DNA of 59,028 nt, from contig DUVI01000007.1 of assembly GCA_012841065.1 (NCBI GenBank), positions 1 through 59,028 on the forward strand. Reading direction: 5' to 3'. The notes below the pieces were generated by a model that made no database searches, had not been told where the DNA came from, and worked only from the letters and a program-made list of their open reading frames with translations. Made by a program: the position numbers and the translations under genes. Positions 34,168 to 42,687 of the stretch are shown here, in pieces. The DNA comes from Bacillota bacterium. GTDB taxonomy: Bacteria; Bacillota; Sulfobacillia; Fermentithermobacillales; Fermentithermobacillaceae. Position 1 is the stretch's first letter. Every line of letters begins with the position of its first letter.

Positions 34168-35837
34168 TATTCGACCGACACTAGGTAATAGTATAAGGGC
34201 TGTCCACCACGGTAGACCTCTATCTCATAGCTCTCGCCGACCCAACTCTCGAGCATGTCTTGCAGGCCCTCTGCTGTGGAATCATCAATGTCTTCCCCGT
34301 AATAAACAGTAACTACGGAGTGGTTCTTGCGGATCATTTTCTTGACGATTTCCCCGAGCACTTGTTCAGAATTCTGCCCCACTGCCTCAACCCTGCTGTC
34401 TACCAGGCCTATGATATCTCCTTCTTGCATTACATGTTTTCCGAACTTACCGTTTCTGGCGGCAAAGGTCACTTCACCGGTTTTAACGCTGCGCACGGCT
34501 TTGCCCGCCTTCTTGAGGTTTTCTCTTATGCTGTCATTGGGATTCAACGCAAGCAGGGCCGAAATACCCTGAGGTACAGTCTTTGACGGCACAATATACA
34601 TATTTCTGCCGGTAAGCTTCTTGGCTTGTTTGGCGGCCAAGAAGATATTGCCGTTGTTTGGCAAGAATATCACTTTCTTTGCGCCTACGGACTTAACTGC
34701 CTCCACAAGATCACTGGTCGAAGGGTTCATGGTGATGCCGCCGTCCATTACCAAATCGCAGCCCAGGCTTCTCATTATTTCCTGGAGGCCGTCCCCGGTG
34801 GCTACAGATATGATCCCCAGGTCTTTGACAGGCTGCTCAGGATTGACGGTTGCATGGTGAGAGCCGGCCGGTTCATAGGCCTTTCTGTCCATGTGAGCCT
34901 GTTTCGACTGCTCTATCATATTGTCTATGATGATCTGGGACAGATGGCCGTATTTGAAACACACCTCCAGCACCTCATGGGGAACATCTGTATGGATGTG
35001 AACCCTCACCACGTCGCCGGACCCTACTACCAGCAGCGAGTCTCCCAAGGACTCCAAGTCTGTCCTTATCTCGTCAATGGGAAGCCCGCTGCCTAATATA
35101 AGTAACTGGGTATCGTAGGGGTTTTCAATCCCAGTTATTTCTTCTTCATGTACATCCGCCACGGGATTTTCAGTATGTAAAGCAATGTCATCCAGGACGA
35201 TGCCCGCATCAGCCTCGTAGCATTGAAGGAACCCCTCTATAATGTAGACCAGTCCCTTCCCGCCTGCATCAACCACTCCGGCCTGCTTCAAGGCAGGGAG
35301 CATATCAGGAGTCCTGTCAAGCACTTCCTGGCCTTTGGCAACGCATTCCTGAAGCACTTCCGGAATTGAGGCGCCCGGAACCCCTGCTGCCACCTGGGCC
35401 GCATCCCGCATCCCCCGCAGCACCGTCAGTATGGTACCTTCCACCGGCTTCATCACTGCTTTATACGCAGTAGACACCGCTTCCTCAAAAGCATGAGCCA
35501 GGTCCTCGGCATCTGCAGCTTGTTTTCCTGCAAAGCCCTTGGCAATGCCCCTGAATATCTGGGATAGAATCACACCTGAATTGCCCCTGGCTCCCATCAA
35601 AGCTCCCATGCTGGCAGTATCGGCGGCTTCGCCTAATGAAAGCCCTTGTTTTCCCTTGAGGCTGTCAGCAGCTGAAGAGAGGGTAAGATACATATTTGTG
35701 CCTGTGTCCCCGTCAGGAACCGGAAACACGTTAAGCGAATCAACTTCCTTTTTACGTTGTGAAAGGTACCTTTGAGACACAATTATAAGCTCACGAAACC
35801 TGTCGCCATCTAACAACGAAGTACGAACCATTGTCAA
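34167..35837 (-). CDS. fakA: Fatty acid kinase catalytic subunit FakA (DAK1/YloV)
   Basis: 556 residues. The N-terminal DhaL-like ATP-binding domain (about 8-205) has FPVPDGDTGTNMYLTL and MGARGNSGVILSQIFRG, the Mg-ATP site. The middle and C-terminal parts match FakA/DegV-type domains, with LGCDLVMDGGITMNPSTSDL and FLPNNGNIFLAA. FakA phosphorylates fatty acids carried by FakB (DegV-like) proteins. A DegV gene lies in the fab operon of this window and is a natural partner. It is coupled to asp23 by a 4-base overlap. Confidence 0.93.
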   Translation of the reverse strand: MTMVRTSLLDGDRFRELIIVSQRYLSQRKKEVDSLNVFPVPDGDTGTNMYLTLSSAADSLKGKQGLSLGEAADTASMGALMGARGNSGVILSQIFRGIAKGFAGKQAADAEDLAHAFEEAVSTAYKAVMKPVEGTILTVLRGMRDAAQVAAGVPGASIPEVLQECVAKGQEVLDRTPDMLPALKQAGVVDAGGKGLVYIIEGFLQCYEADAGIVLDDIALHTENPVADVHEEEITGIENPYDTQLLILGSGLPIDEIRTDLESLGDSLLVVGSGDVVRVHIHTDVPHEVLEVCFKYGHLSQIIIDNMIEQSKQAHMDRKAYEPAGSHHATVNPEQPVKDLGIISVATGDGLQEIMRSLGCDLVMDGGITMNPSTSDLVEAVKSVGAKKVIFLPNNGNIFLAAKQAKKLTGRNMYIVPSKTVPQGISALLALNPNDSIRENLKKAGKAVRSVKTGEVTFAARNGKFGKHVMQEGDIIGLVDSRVEAVGQNSEQVLGEIVKKMIRKNHSVVTVYYGEDIDDSTAEGLQDMLESWVGESYEIEVYRGGQPLYYYLVSVE

Positions 35838-36205
35838 CTCCCCGAGTTCTCCTGAAGCCTGATGCTTTCTACGCTTACCGTCACTTTGCTCACCTTAAGC
35901 CCGGTAATCCTCTCAACGGTATAACGCACCTTGTCTATGATCATCCTGGCCACTTCGGAAATTTTCACGCCGTACCCAAGTATAACAAACAGTTCAATGT
36001 AGAGTTCATCACCATCTATTGACACCGAAACGCCCTTAGCCAGGTTTTCCATGCCTAAGAGTTCCGACAACCCATCAGTCATCTTGCGGCCTGCCATCCC
36101 AACCACACCGTAACATTCTATGGCGGCAGCGCCCGCAATAGTGGCAATGGCCTCTTCGGACAGAACCAGTTTTCCCATTTCGGTCTTAATTTCTTTTCCT
36201 GTCAA
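35834..36205 (-). CDS. yloU: Asp23/YloU family protein
   Basis: About 123 residues from TTG 36205, which has TGGAGTG seven bases upstream; a GTG at 36214 in frame would overlap that site. The Asp23 domain fills most of the protein, with VLSEEAIATIAGAAAIECYGVVGMAG and, later, VARMIIDKVRYTVERITG. Asp23 proteins are membrane-associated and linked to cell-envelope homeostasis. A candidate promoter (-35 CTGAAA, -10 TATATA) lies near 36245-36275, so this gene probably heads the asp23-fakA-recG operon. Confidence 0.9.
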   Translation of the reverse strand: MTGKEIKTEMGKLVLSEEAIATIAGAAAIECYGVVGMAGRKMTDGLSELLGMENLAKGVSVSIDGDELYIELFVILGYGVKISEVARMIIDKVRYTVERITGLKVSKVTVSVESIRLQENSGS

Positions 36206-36377
36206 CTGAAACACTCCAGTTTAGTCATGACTTCATATATATTGCCACAACAATCCGTTTCAGGGAAGCTTTGCTTACCTTTTTAGGGACTGTCAGAGTC
36301 ATTTTATAGTTAGAGGCTCAATTAGGAAATACCTTTTTTCATGTGCCTACCTTGTTTTCCCTGGCCTGCACTTCTCC

Positions 36378-36406
36378 TTGACGAACATTATGTGGTAGGA
36401 TAGATT
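36378..36406 (+). promoter_or_regulatory. Sigma-A promoter of rpmB
   Basis: -35 TTGACG (36378-36383), 17-base spacer, -10 TAGATT (36401-36406). The transcript would start about 25 bases before the GTG start. Confidence 0.6.
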
Positions 36407-36435
36407 CGTTATGAATCGGAAGGAGGTTGCGCGAC

Positions 36436-36627
36436 GTGCCCAAGTGCGAAATATGCGGCAAGACAAGGACAGTAGGAAACCGGGTCAGCCATTCAAACAT
36501 CAAGACCAAGAGAAAGTGGTCACCTAACGTTCAGAAGGTAAGGGCAGTGGTAGGCCGGACAACCAAACGGATATATGTGTGTACCGGATGCCTCAGGAGC
36601 GGAAGAGTCAAGCGCCCCGTATTGTAG
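36436..36627 (+). CDS. rpmB: Ribosomal protein L28
   Basis: 63 residues from GTG 36436, nine bases after GGAGG; an in-frame TTG at 36427 directly abuts that site. Signature PKCEICGKTRTVGNRVSHSN. Cysteine pairs CEIC and CTGC make this the zinc-binding form. It is a single-gene unit with its own promoter and terminator, divergent from the asp23 operon. Confidence 0.96.
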   Translation: MPKCEICGKTRTVGNRVSHSNIKTKRKWSPNVQKVRAVVGRTTKRIYVCTGCLRSGRVKRPVL

Positions 36628-36651
36628 GAACACAGCCATGGCTGAAATAAC

Positions 36652-36690
36652 ACACCTCTCAAAGGTCGTACCTGTCTTGAGAGGTGTTTT
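36652..36690 (+). terminator. Intrinsic terminator of rpmB
   Basis: An 11-bp perfect stem (ACACCTCTCAA at 36652-36662, complement at 36677-36687) followed by TTTT and, after GG, TTTTA. Confidence 0.85.
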
Positions 36691-36710
36691 GGTTTTATTG
36701 CGCCCGGCGG

Positions 36711-36794
36711 TCACGGCCGGTAGCCGAATATACTCATGACCAGCCTGACCAGGCCTGAAAGCAGTTTGGGCACCTTTATGACCCGCACCGTCAT
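36711..36794 (-). CDS. spoVM: Stage V sporulation protein M (SpoVM)
   Basis: 27 residues, MTVRVIKVPKLLSGLVRLVM and then seven more. It aligns over its whole length with the 26-residue B. subtilis SpoVM, including the Pro at position 9, the basic-hydrophobic amphipathic helix and the aromatic near the end. SpoVM senses the convex forespore membrane and anchors SpoIVA for coat and cortex assembly. ATG 36794 has GGGAGG nine bases upstream. Its place between rpmB and rpe is the same as in B. subtilis. A longer open frame reads through from 36923, but the ribosome site fixes this start. Confidence 0.92.
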   Translation of the reverse strand: MTVRVIKVPKLLSGLVRLVMSIFGYRP

Positions 36795-36814
36795 CTGAGA
36801 CATCCTCCCGCGAT

Positions 36815-36979
36815 TCACTTGTTTGCGAAAAACACAACTAAACCACCTGCTAACAGTAGCGTTCCTAATAACGCCCACAGCATCCAAGAAGGCAACGCCA
36901 TAACAAGAATGGCCAGTCCGCATGTTCCTAGGGCCACAGAAACCAAAAGCTGCCGGTTATTGCGGGAACGTAACCTCAC
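36815..36979 (-). CDS. Small two-helix membrane protein upstream of spoVM
   Basis: 54 residues from GTG 36979, with AGAGGGG seven bases upstream and a TGA 20 bases before the spoVM start. A basic N-terminus (MRLRSRNNRQ) precedes two hydrophobic helices (about 11-28 and 30-51) joined by a Pro-Ser-Trp turn, with a short FANK tail. It probably forms a membrane hairpin. It is co-oriented and close enough to spoVM to be cotranscribed. I recognise no named family. A role in sporulation is inference from position only. Confidence 0.65.
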   Translation of the reverse strand: MRLRSRNNRQLLVSVALGTCGLAILVMALPSWMLWALLGTLLLAGGLVVFFANK

Positions 36980-37030
36980 GGCGAACCCCTCTCGCGCTCT
37001 GTTTCTTACCTTCTCGCTATAACAGTATAT

Positions 37031-37708
37031 TCAGCAGTTCACAAGTGTGCGTCTGCGGAGGCTTTGAATGGCCGAAGCCATGTCATCGCTTGAGAAGATA
37101 TAATTCCCCGAAACAAGAATACTGGCTCCCCTGCCGGCCACGGCCTGTGAGTTGCTTGCCGTTATGCCACCGTCGACTGAAATCTCGACAGGGTGCCCGG
37201 AGTCGTCCACGATTTTGCGTACTTCCTCAATTTTCTGTAGCATGCCGGGAATGAACGATTGCCCACCCCATCCCGGATTTACGGTCATGACCAACACCAA
37301 GTCGACATTTTCAATCACATACTTGAGAAACCCGGGGGAAGTAGACGGATTCATGGCCACACCGCTCTTGCACCCCTTTTCCCTGATCAGGCGCAACATT
37401 CTGTCAAGATGAGGGGTTGCTTCAACGTGAATTGTTAAGTACTCTGCATAGCCGGCAAATGCTTCTATTGCCCAACCCGGGTTTGAAACCATAAGGTGAA
37501 TGTCCAGCGGAATACCCAACTGCTTTAGCTTCTTGGCCAAACCGGGTCCGAAAGTGAGGTTGGGTACGAAATGCCCGTCCATTACGTCAAGATGGAGCAA
37601 GTCGGCCCCTGCGTCTATCACCTGCCGCACCTGGCTTCCAAGATTAAGCAAGTCGGCAGATAGTATTGACGGCGCCACTTTGACCGGCCTGGTGACGGAG
37701 TTACTCAT
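37031..37708 (-). CDS. rpe: Ribulose-phosphate 3-epimerase
   Basis: 225 residues, TIM barrel. It interconverts ribulose-5-phosphate and xylulose-5-phosphate in the pentose phosphate pathway. Metal and substrate motifs: APSILSADLLNL, HLDVMDGHFVPN, MTVNPGWGGQSF and SVDGGI. It overlaps rsgA by 8 bases. thiN, which lies between rpe and spoVM in B. subtilis, is absent. Confidence 0.96.
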   Translation of the reverse strand: MSNSVTRPVKVAPSILSADLLNLGSQVRQVIDAGADLLHLDVMDGHFVPNLTFGPGLAKKLKQLGIPLDIHLMVSNPGWAIEAFAGYAEYLTIHVEATPHLDRMLRLIREKGCKSGVAMNPSTSPGFLKYVIENVDLVLVMTVNPGWGGQSFIPGMLQKIEEVRKIVDDSGHPVEISVDGGITASNSQAVAGRGASILVSGNYIFSSDDMASAIQSLRRRTLVNC

Positions 37709-38570
37709 ACTTTTTCTTCGCCCTTTCTATCAGTTCTTCCAAAAACATGAGGTAATTGTCATAGCGTTCTAGAGGGATCTGGCCCCTGTCTAATGCATCC
37801 AGGACGGCGCACCTGCTTTCGGTCTTATGAAGACATCTGGGGAAATGGCACAATACCGCGTGTTCCCTGAACTCAGGATACAAAAAACTTAGCTCGTGGG
37901 GCTCCACATCAACAAGATCAAGTCTCGAAAACCCTGGTGTATCGGCTACATAGCCGTTTCCAGGGGTACGGATCAAGCTTACCCATTTGGTAGTATGACG
38001 TCCACGCAAACCCTGGGCAAGTTCACCTGTGAGAAGTCTCACGCCCATTAGCGCGGATATGAGTTTGGATTTGCCCACACCGCTCTGTCCTGCAAAAACT
38101 GTAACCTTGCCGCGGAACAGATCGGCCAGCTTATCCAGTCCTTTGCCTGTCACTGCCGACGTTACCACACATCTATATCCCGCGTCAGAATAGATTCTCT
38201 CTACTCTGGCTATCTCGCCTTCATCTTCAAGATCCTGCTTATTGATGCACAAAACGCCCTCAATTGCTTCATGTTCAAGCTGAACCAGGATCCGGTCGAC
38301 GTAAGCCAGATCCAACGGGGGTTGTGTGATTGCAGTCACAACTATGGCTTGATCGACGTTTGCAATAGGTGGGCGGGCAAGCAGATTTTTCCTCTCGACG
38401 ATGCCCTCAATGAGGTAAGAATCTGCAGGGCTGGTAACGTGAACAATGTCTCCGGTATGGACTTGGGAATACTCTAACCTAAGCCGCCCCCGGAAAGCGC
38501 ATGAGACTACTTCATCCCCGAGGTCGACTTTGCATTCAGAAGAATGTACACTTAGCACTCTGCCAATCAA
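37701..38570 (-). CDS. rsgA: Ribosome small-subunit GTPase RsgA
   Basis: 289 residues. N-terminal OB domain, circularly permuted GTPase with G4 NKQD, G1 GQSGVGKS and G3 DTPG, and a C-terminal zinc finger CHFPRCLHKTESRC. It checks late 30S maturation. It lies directly after prkC and before rpe, as in B. subtilis, where PrkC phosphorylates the RsgA homologue. Confidence 0.96.
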   Translation of the reverse strand: MIGRVLSVHSSECKVDLGDEVVSCAFRGRLRLEYSQVHTGDIVHVTSPADSYLIEGIVERKNLLARPPIANVDQAIVVTAITQPPLDLAYVDRILVQLEHEAIEGVLCINKQDLEDEGEIARVERIYSDAGYRCVVTSAVTGKGLDKLADLFRGKVTVFAGQSGVGKSKLISALMGVRLLTGELAQGLRGRHTTKWVSLIRTPGNGYVADTPGFSRLDLVDVEPHELSFLYPEFREHAVLCHFPRCLHKTESRCAVLDALDRGQIPLERYDNYLMFLEELIERAKKKYE

Positions 38571-38597
38571 ACCTGCGTATCACCGCCTTCACATTGC

Positions 38598-40445
38598 CTA
38601 CTGCCCGATTCTCTGCTGATATGCCAAGTCGCCGTCGAAATATACCTTTATTATGGCAAACTCACCTTTGTACTGGAAGGATATGGTTAACGTGTCTCCG
38701 GAAGCTTCATTCCTGTTATGGCGTACTGCTTCCCCGTCCAAGTCCGTCACAGTAAGCCTTACGTGGACGGGCCGTCCCTTATCGGGCACTTCAATCTTGA
38801 TCGTGTGGGAACGCTGGGTGCCCTGTGTACCCATCGAGACGGTAATATCAACCTTAGTTCTTACAGGGACTTCTTCCCCTTCTTCAGGGACTTGTGCGAT
38901 CACCGTTCCTGGAGGCTCATTGGACCGGGCTCCTGTCACGTTGCCCAAGTCGAGCAGATTGGCATTGAGCACAGCAGAAGCCTGTGCTTCTGTAAACCCT
39001 AGAAGACCAGGCACTATCACGGTCTCGGGCTCAGCCCCCTTGGATACTACCAGGTCCACCCTGGTGCCAATTGAAACTGATGTGCCTTCTCTCGGGTTCT
39101 GGGATATAACCTGGTCTTTAGGTACTGCAGGATCCGATATTTCGTCCACGTTCCCAAGTTGAAGCTGGTTGTTCTCAAGCTCAAGCTGAGCCTCCCTCAG
39201 AGTAAGCCTGCGGACATCAGGTACCTCCACATATTCTTCTCCTTTGGAGAGGGTATAGTAGATTTCCCGGCCTTCCTTCACTTTTTCGCCCCCAAGAGGG
39301 CTCTGGGATATTACCGTACCTGCGGGATACTTCCGGTCGTACTTCTCTGCAGAAAGCCGCGGGACCAGCCCTTTTTCACGTAGTGCGGCTTGTGCCTGGA
39401 TATGAGGCATCCCGACAATGTCAGGAACCTCGACAATGGGCACAGCCATCCACCGGTAAAACGAATAGATTGCATACGCGGCTATAGCTACCCCCACCAA
39501 GATAAACGCTGCCAGCACCTTGACAGCCGTCGGAGTTGACCGCTTCTTTCTACCGCGTCTAGCCATTGCTTCATCACCTTTTGCAGAAAACTCCGGCTCG
39601 GTTCTGTGGAACAAAGCTGATCTGCACTTTCTTATGGCTTGTAGCATCTCGCCTGCAGACTGGAAGCGCTCACCGGGGTCCTTGGCCAGAGCTTTCGTTA
39701 TGAGTTTTTCTATCTCTTCATGTATGTCAGGAACCGCCTCCCGCACAGACGGCACCCGGGCTTCCACATGTTGTAACGCCACCGCTACCGGGCTGTCGCC
39801 TGTAAAGGGCAGCCTACCGGTGATCATTTCATAGAGCACAACTCCCAGTGAATACAAATCAGACCTCGCCGAAACCATTCCGTTCCTGGCTTGTTCAGGA
39901 GACAGATACGAAGCAGACCCAACAACAACATCCGTAGACGTAGTTGAGGCCCTCCCCAGGGCCCTGGCAATCCCAAAGTCCGCCACCTTAACGTGGTCAA
40001 GTTCCGTAAGCAAGATATTTTGCGGTTTAATGTCTCTGTGGATTATTTGGTTGTTATGGGCATGGGCAAGGCCAAGGCATATCTGCCCCGCAATACGCAA
40101 TGCTTCCTCCGGGTCAAGCCGGCCTTCCCTGTTAAGTTTATCCCTGAGGGTTTCACCTTCAACCAATTCCATCACAATGAAGTGTAAACCTTGGTCTTCT
40201 CCCACGTCATAAATGCTCACTATGTTGGGATGAGACAAAGATGCAGCAGCTTTTGCCTCCCGCCTGAATCTCTGCACGAAATCGTCGTCTTCACTCATCT
40301 CAGGCCTCAAGATCTTGAGCGCCACATACCTGTCCAGCACCAGATCATTGGCCTTCCACACAACGCCCATGCCTCCGCCGCCGATACGTTCAACAATCTT
40401 GTACCTGCCTAGAATCTTCCGGCCAATCATTTGCTTCGGGTCCAA
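38598..40445 (-). CDS. prkC: Serine/threonine protein kinase PrkC with PASTA repeats
   Basis: About 615 residues from TTG 40445, eight bases after GGGGGTG; ATG 40430 is the alternative. The kinase domain (about 10-270) has the Gly-rich loop GGGGMGVVW, VALKIL, HRDIKPQN and DFGIARAL. A basic stretch and one membrane helix (about 318-340) lead to three external PASTA repeats (about 345-545), which bind muropeptides or lipid II. A beta-rich C-terminal domain of about 75 residues follows. It controls growth, wall synthesis and germination. The ribosome site includes the prpC stop codon, so the pair is tightly coupled. Confidence 0.94.
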   Translation of the reverse strand: MDPKQMIGRKILGRYKIVERIGGGGMGVVWKANDLVLDRYVALKILRPEMSEDDDFVQRFRREAKAAASLSHPNIVSIYDVGEDQGLHFIVMELVEGETLRDKLNREGRLDPEEALRIAGQICLGLAHAHNNQIIHRDIKPQNILLTELDHVKVADFGIARALGRASTTSTDVVVGSASYLSPEQARNGMVSARSDLYSLGVVLYEMITGRLPFTGDSPVAVALQHVEARVPSVREAVPDIHEEIEKLITKALAKDPGERFQSAGEMLQAIRKCRSALFHRTEPEFSAKGDEAMARRGRKKRSTPTAVKVLAAFILVGVAIAAYAIYSFYRWMAVPIVEVPDIVGMPHIQAQAALREKGLVPRLSAEKYDRKYPAGTVISQSPLGGEKVKEGREIYYTLSKGEEYVEVPDVRRLTLREAQLELENNQLQLGNVDEISDPAVPKDQVISQNPREGTSVSIGTRVDLVVSKGAEPETVIVPGLLGFTEAQASAVLNANLLDLGNVTGARSNEPPGTVIAQVPEEGEEVPVRTKVDITVSMGTQGTQRSHTIKIEVPDKGRPVHVRLTVTDLDGEAVRHNRNEASGDTLTISFQYKGEFAIIKVYFDGDLAYQQRIGQ

Positions 40446-40452
40446 CCTGCTT

Positions 40453-41193
40453 TCACCCCCTGCCCGGTCCTGCCTGGGGCCAAAGTACAATCACCGTTAT
40501 ATTGTCGTGGCCGCCCCGTTGGTTCGCAAGGTCCACAAGTTTGCGGGCAACTTGATCTCTGTCGCACATAAGCAGCATTTCGTAAATCTCATCCGGAGAC
40601 ACAAGGCTGGTAAGGCCATCGGTACATAAGATCACTATATCGTCTGGATTAAGCTGCTCCTCATAAATAGCCACGTCAACAGTCTCCTGAGTGCCCAGCG
40701 CCATTGTCAGCACATTTCTTCCAGGATGCCTCATAGCATCTTCTTCGGATATGGTCCCGTTTCTGACCAGTTCTCCTGACACAGAATGATCATCCGTAAT
40801 ACGCCTTATTTGTCCATCCGCAACGATGTATGCCCGGCTGTCACCTACATGCCCGATAAACACCTTGGACATATCACCGGTAATCATAACACATGTAATT
40901 GTAGTTCCCATCCCGGGAACACCTCCGTCACCTGAGGCGCTTTCCCGGATCTTGCCATTACCGTACAAAATTGCTTGCTTTAGAACTTGTCCTGGATCGT
41001 CGTCCGAAAAATGTTCTGTTACATACTGCTGGATAGAACTTACGGCCAAAGACGATGCAACCTCGCCTCCATCGTGCCCTCCCAGTCCGTCTGCCACCAT
41101 GGCAAGCCATCCTGCCGGAAGGCCGACTACCGACCAGGAATCCTCATTCTTTGGCCTGACGAGTCCCCGGGATGTCTCAGCTCTCCACTCCAA
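40453..41193 (-). CDS. prpC: PP2C-type Ser/Thr phosphatase PrpC
   Basis: 246 residues from TTG 41193, which has AGGAGGG eight bases upstream and gives the normal PP2C start (ETSRGLVRPKNEDS). An in-frame start at 41283 would add 30 unusual residues. Metal-binding Asp sites VADGLGGHDGG, GHVGDSRAY, ITDDHSV, CTDGLTSLV and GGHDNITV are complete. It reverses PrkC phosphorylation. rlmN, usual between rsmB and prpC, is missing. Confidence 0.93.
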   Translation of the reverse strand: MEWRAETSRGLVRPKNEDSWSVVGLPAGWLAMVADGLGGHDGGEVASSLAVSSIQQYVTEHFSDDDPGQVLKQAILYGNGKIRESASGDGGVPGMGTTITCVMITGDMSKVFIGHVGDSRAYIVADGQIRRITDDHSVSGELVRNGTISEEDAMRHPGRNVLTMALGTQETVDVAIYEEQLNPDDIVILCTDGLTSLVSPDEIYEMLLMCDRDQVARKLVDLANQRGGHDNITVIVLWPQAGPGRG

Positions 41194-41347
41194 GGTGATT
41201 TCCCTCCTGCCAAGCAGCCATGGCCATACTGCCAAGTCTCGAACTGCTGTCCAATCTGCCTTTGTTATCAGACGCATTGTCATTCCGGCCCGGTTCCCTG
41301 CGATCCAGATTCACCCGTTTCCAGCATCCCTTTCAAATCCTAGCAAT

Positions 41348-42685
41348 TTAGCATTGCCGTTTCAACGCTTTAGCTATGAAAAACCCGTCAGTGCCATGGA
41401 TATGGGGTAGCAAGTAGCCCCACCCGTTCTCCATTCTGAACACACGGGCGCCGTCGTCGAACCTCACTGTTTCGTCCACGGGAATAAGATCCTCGTGGGC
41501 ATCCAAAAAGCAGCGCCATACATCTTCGTTCTCTTCTTGAGTGAGAGTACACGCGCTATACACTAAGGTGCCACCCGGTTTCAAGAAGCGGGCGGCCGTA
41601 CTTAGAAGTAAGCTTTGTCTTCGCGCCATATCAGCAATGTCAGATTCCCTGCGCATCCACTTAATGTCAGGATGCTTGCCTATGACCCCGAGTCCTGAGC
41701 ACGCAGCATCTACCAGCACTTTGTCGAAACACACAGGAAGCCCTGCTGACTCAAGCACATTGGCAGCCTCGCTTGGATTGGTAGCATCAAGCACTGCAGT
41801 GGATATATTACCAAATCCAAGCCGCTTACTTGACTCAGTAATCAGGGCGGTGCGGTGTTTACCTACATCAGATGCCACCACAAGCCCGGCATCTGATACC
41901 AGTTCAGCTATGTGCATGGTCTTGCCGCCCGGGGCGGCGCACATATCCCATACTACATCGCCCCGCGTAGGGCCTAGCACCATAGTGGCAATCATAGCCG
42001 CTTCATTCTGTACGGCAAACAAGCCTTCCCTGTAGCCCGGGAACTCACTCACCTTCCTCCCACCCACTACTCTTATGGAAATCCCCAGGTTCCCCGGTCT
42101 AGCTGAAAGCCCACCGTTTTGAAGGGTCTTGATCAAGTGGGCACGATCTGTCTTGGTCATGTTTACCCGTAAAGTGACAGGAGGAGGATAATTCTGAACC
42201 TTAAGCAGCGCCAGAGCATCCTGCATCCCAAAGGATCCAAAATAGCGGCTTACGATCCAATCAGGAAAGGAATACCGTATCCCTGCATATTGCTTTGGGC
42301 AGGCATCCAAAGAAGGCAGTTCTATGTGGCCAGGGTTTCTGGTTATAGCTCTAAGCACGCCGTTTACAAACCCACGGTGGGACTTGGCCCTTAGGCACTC
42401 AACCACCGAGTTCACAGCCGCATACGGAGGAAGCCCCATGAATACGAGCTGATAGGTCCCAAGCCTGAGCGCATTTAACACTTCCGGTGCAATTTTCTCG
42501 AGGGGCCTATGGCAAAACCATGAAATATAGAAGTCCAAAAAGCGTTTCCATCGTTCGGTACCGGTAACCAGCTCTTTTACCAGTGCCCTGTCTCTTTCAT
42601 CAAGCCTGGCAAATCCGTCATAAGCACCCGGAGGTATCCTGGCCCCTATAATATCGAGAGCAACCCTCCGGGCACTTCCTGACAA
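41348..42685 (-). CDS. rsmB: 16S rRNA (cytosine-967-C5)-methyltransferase
   Basis: 445 residues. An N-terminal NusB-like domain (about 1-140) is followed by an AdoMet methyltransferase with DMCAAPGGKT (motif I) and DAACSGLGVIG (motif IV). The catalytic Cys is in YSACTLTQEEN. It methylates C967 of 16S rRNA. It follows yugP by 2 bases. Confidence 0.95.
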   Translation of the reverse strand: MSGSARRVALDIIGARIPPGAYDGFARLDERDRALVKELVTGTERWKRFLDFYISWFCHRPLEKIAPEVLNALRLGTYQLVFMGLPPYAAVNSVVECLRAKSHRGFVNGVLRAITRNPGHIELPSLDACPKQYAGIRYSFPDWIVSRYFGSFGMQDALALLKVQNYPPPVTLRVNMTKTDRAHLIKTLQNGGLSARPGNLGISIRVVGGRKVSEFPGYREGLFAVQNEAAMIATMVLGPTRGDVVWDMCAAPGGKTMHIAELVSDAGLVVASDVGKHRTALITESSKRLGFGNISTAVLDATNPSEAANVLESAGLPVCFDKVLVDAACSGLGVIGKHPDIKWMRRESDIADMARRQSLLLSTAARFLKPGGTLVYSACTLTQEENEDVWRCFLDAHEDLIPVDETVRFDDGARVFRMENGWGYLLPHIHGTDGFFIAKALKRQC

Positions 42686-42687
42686 CC

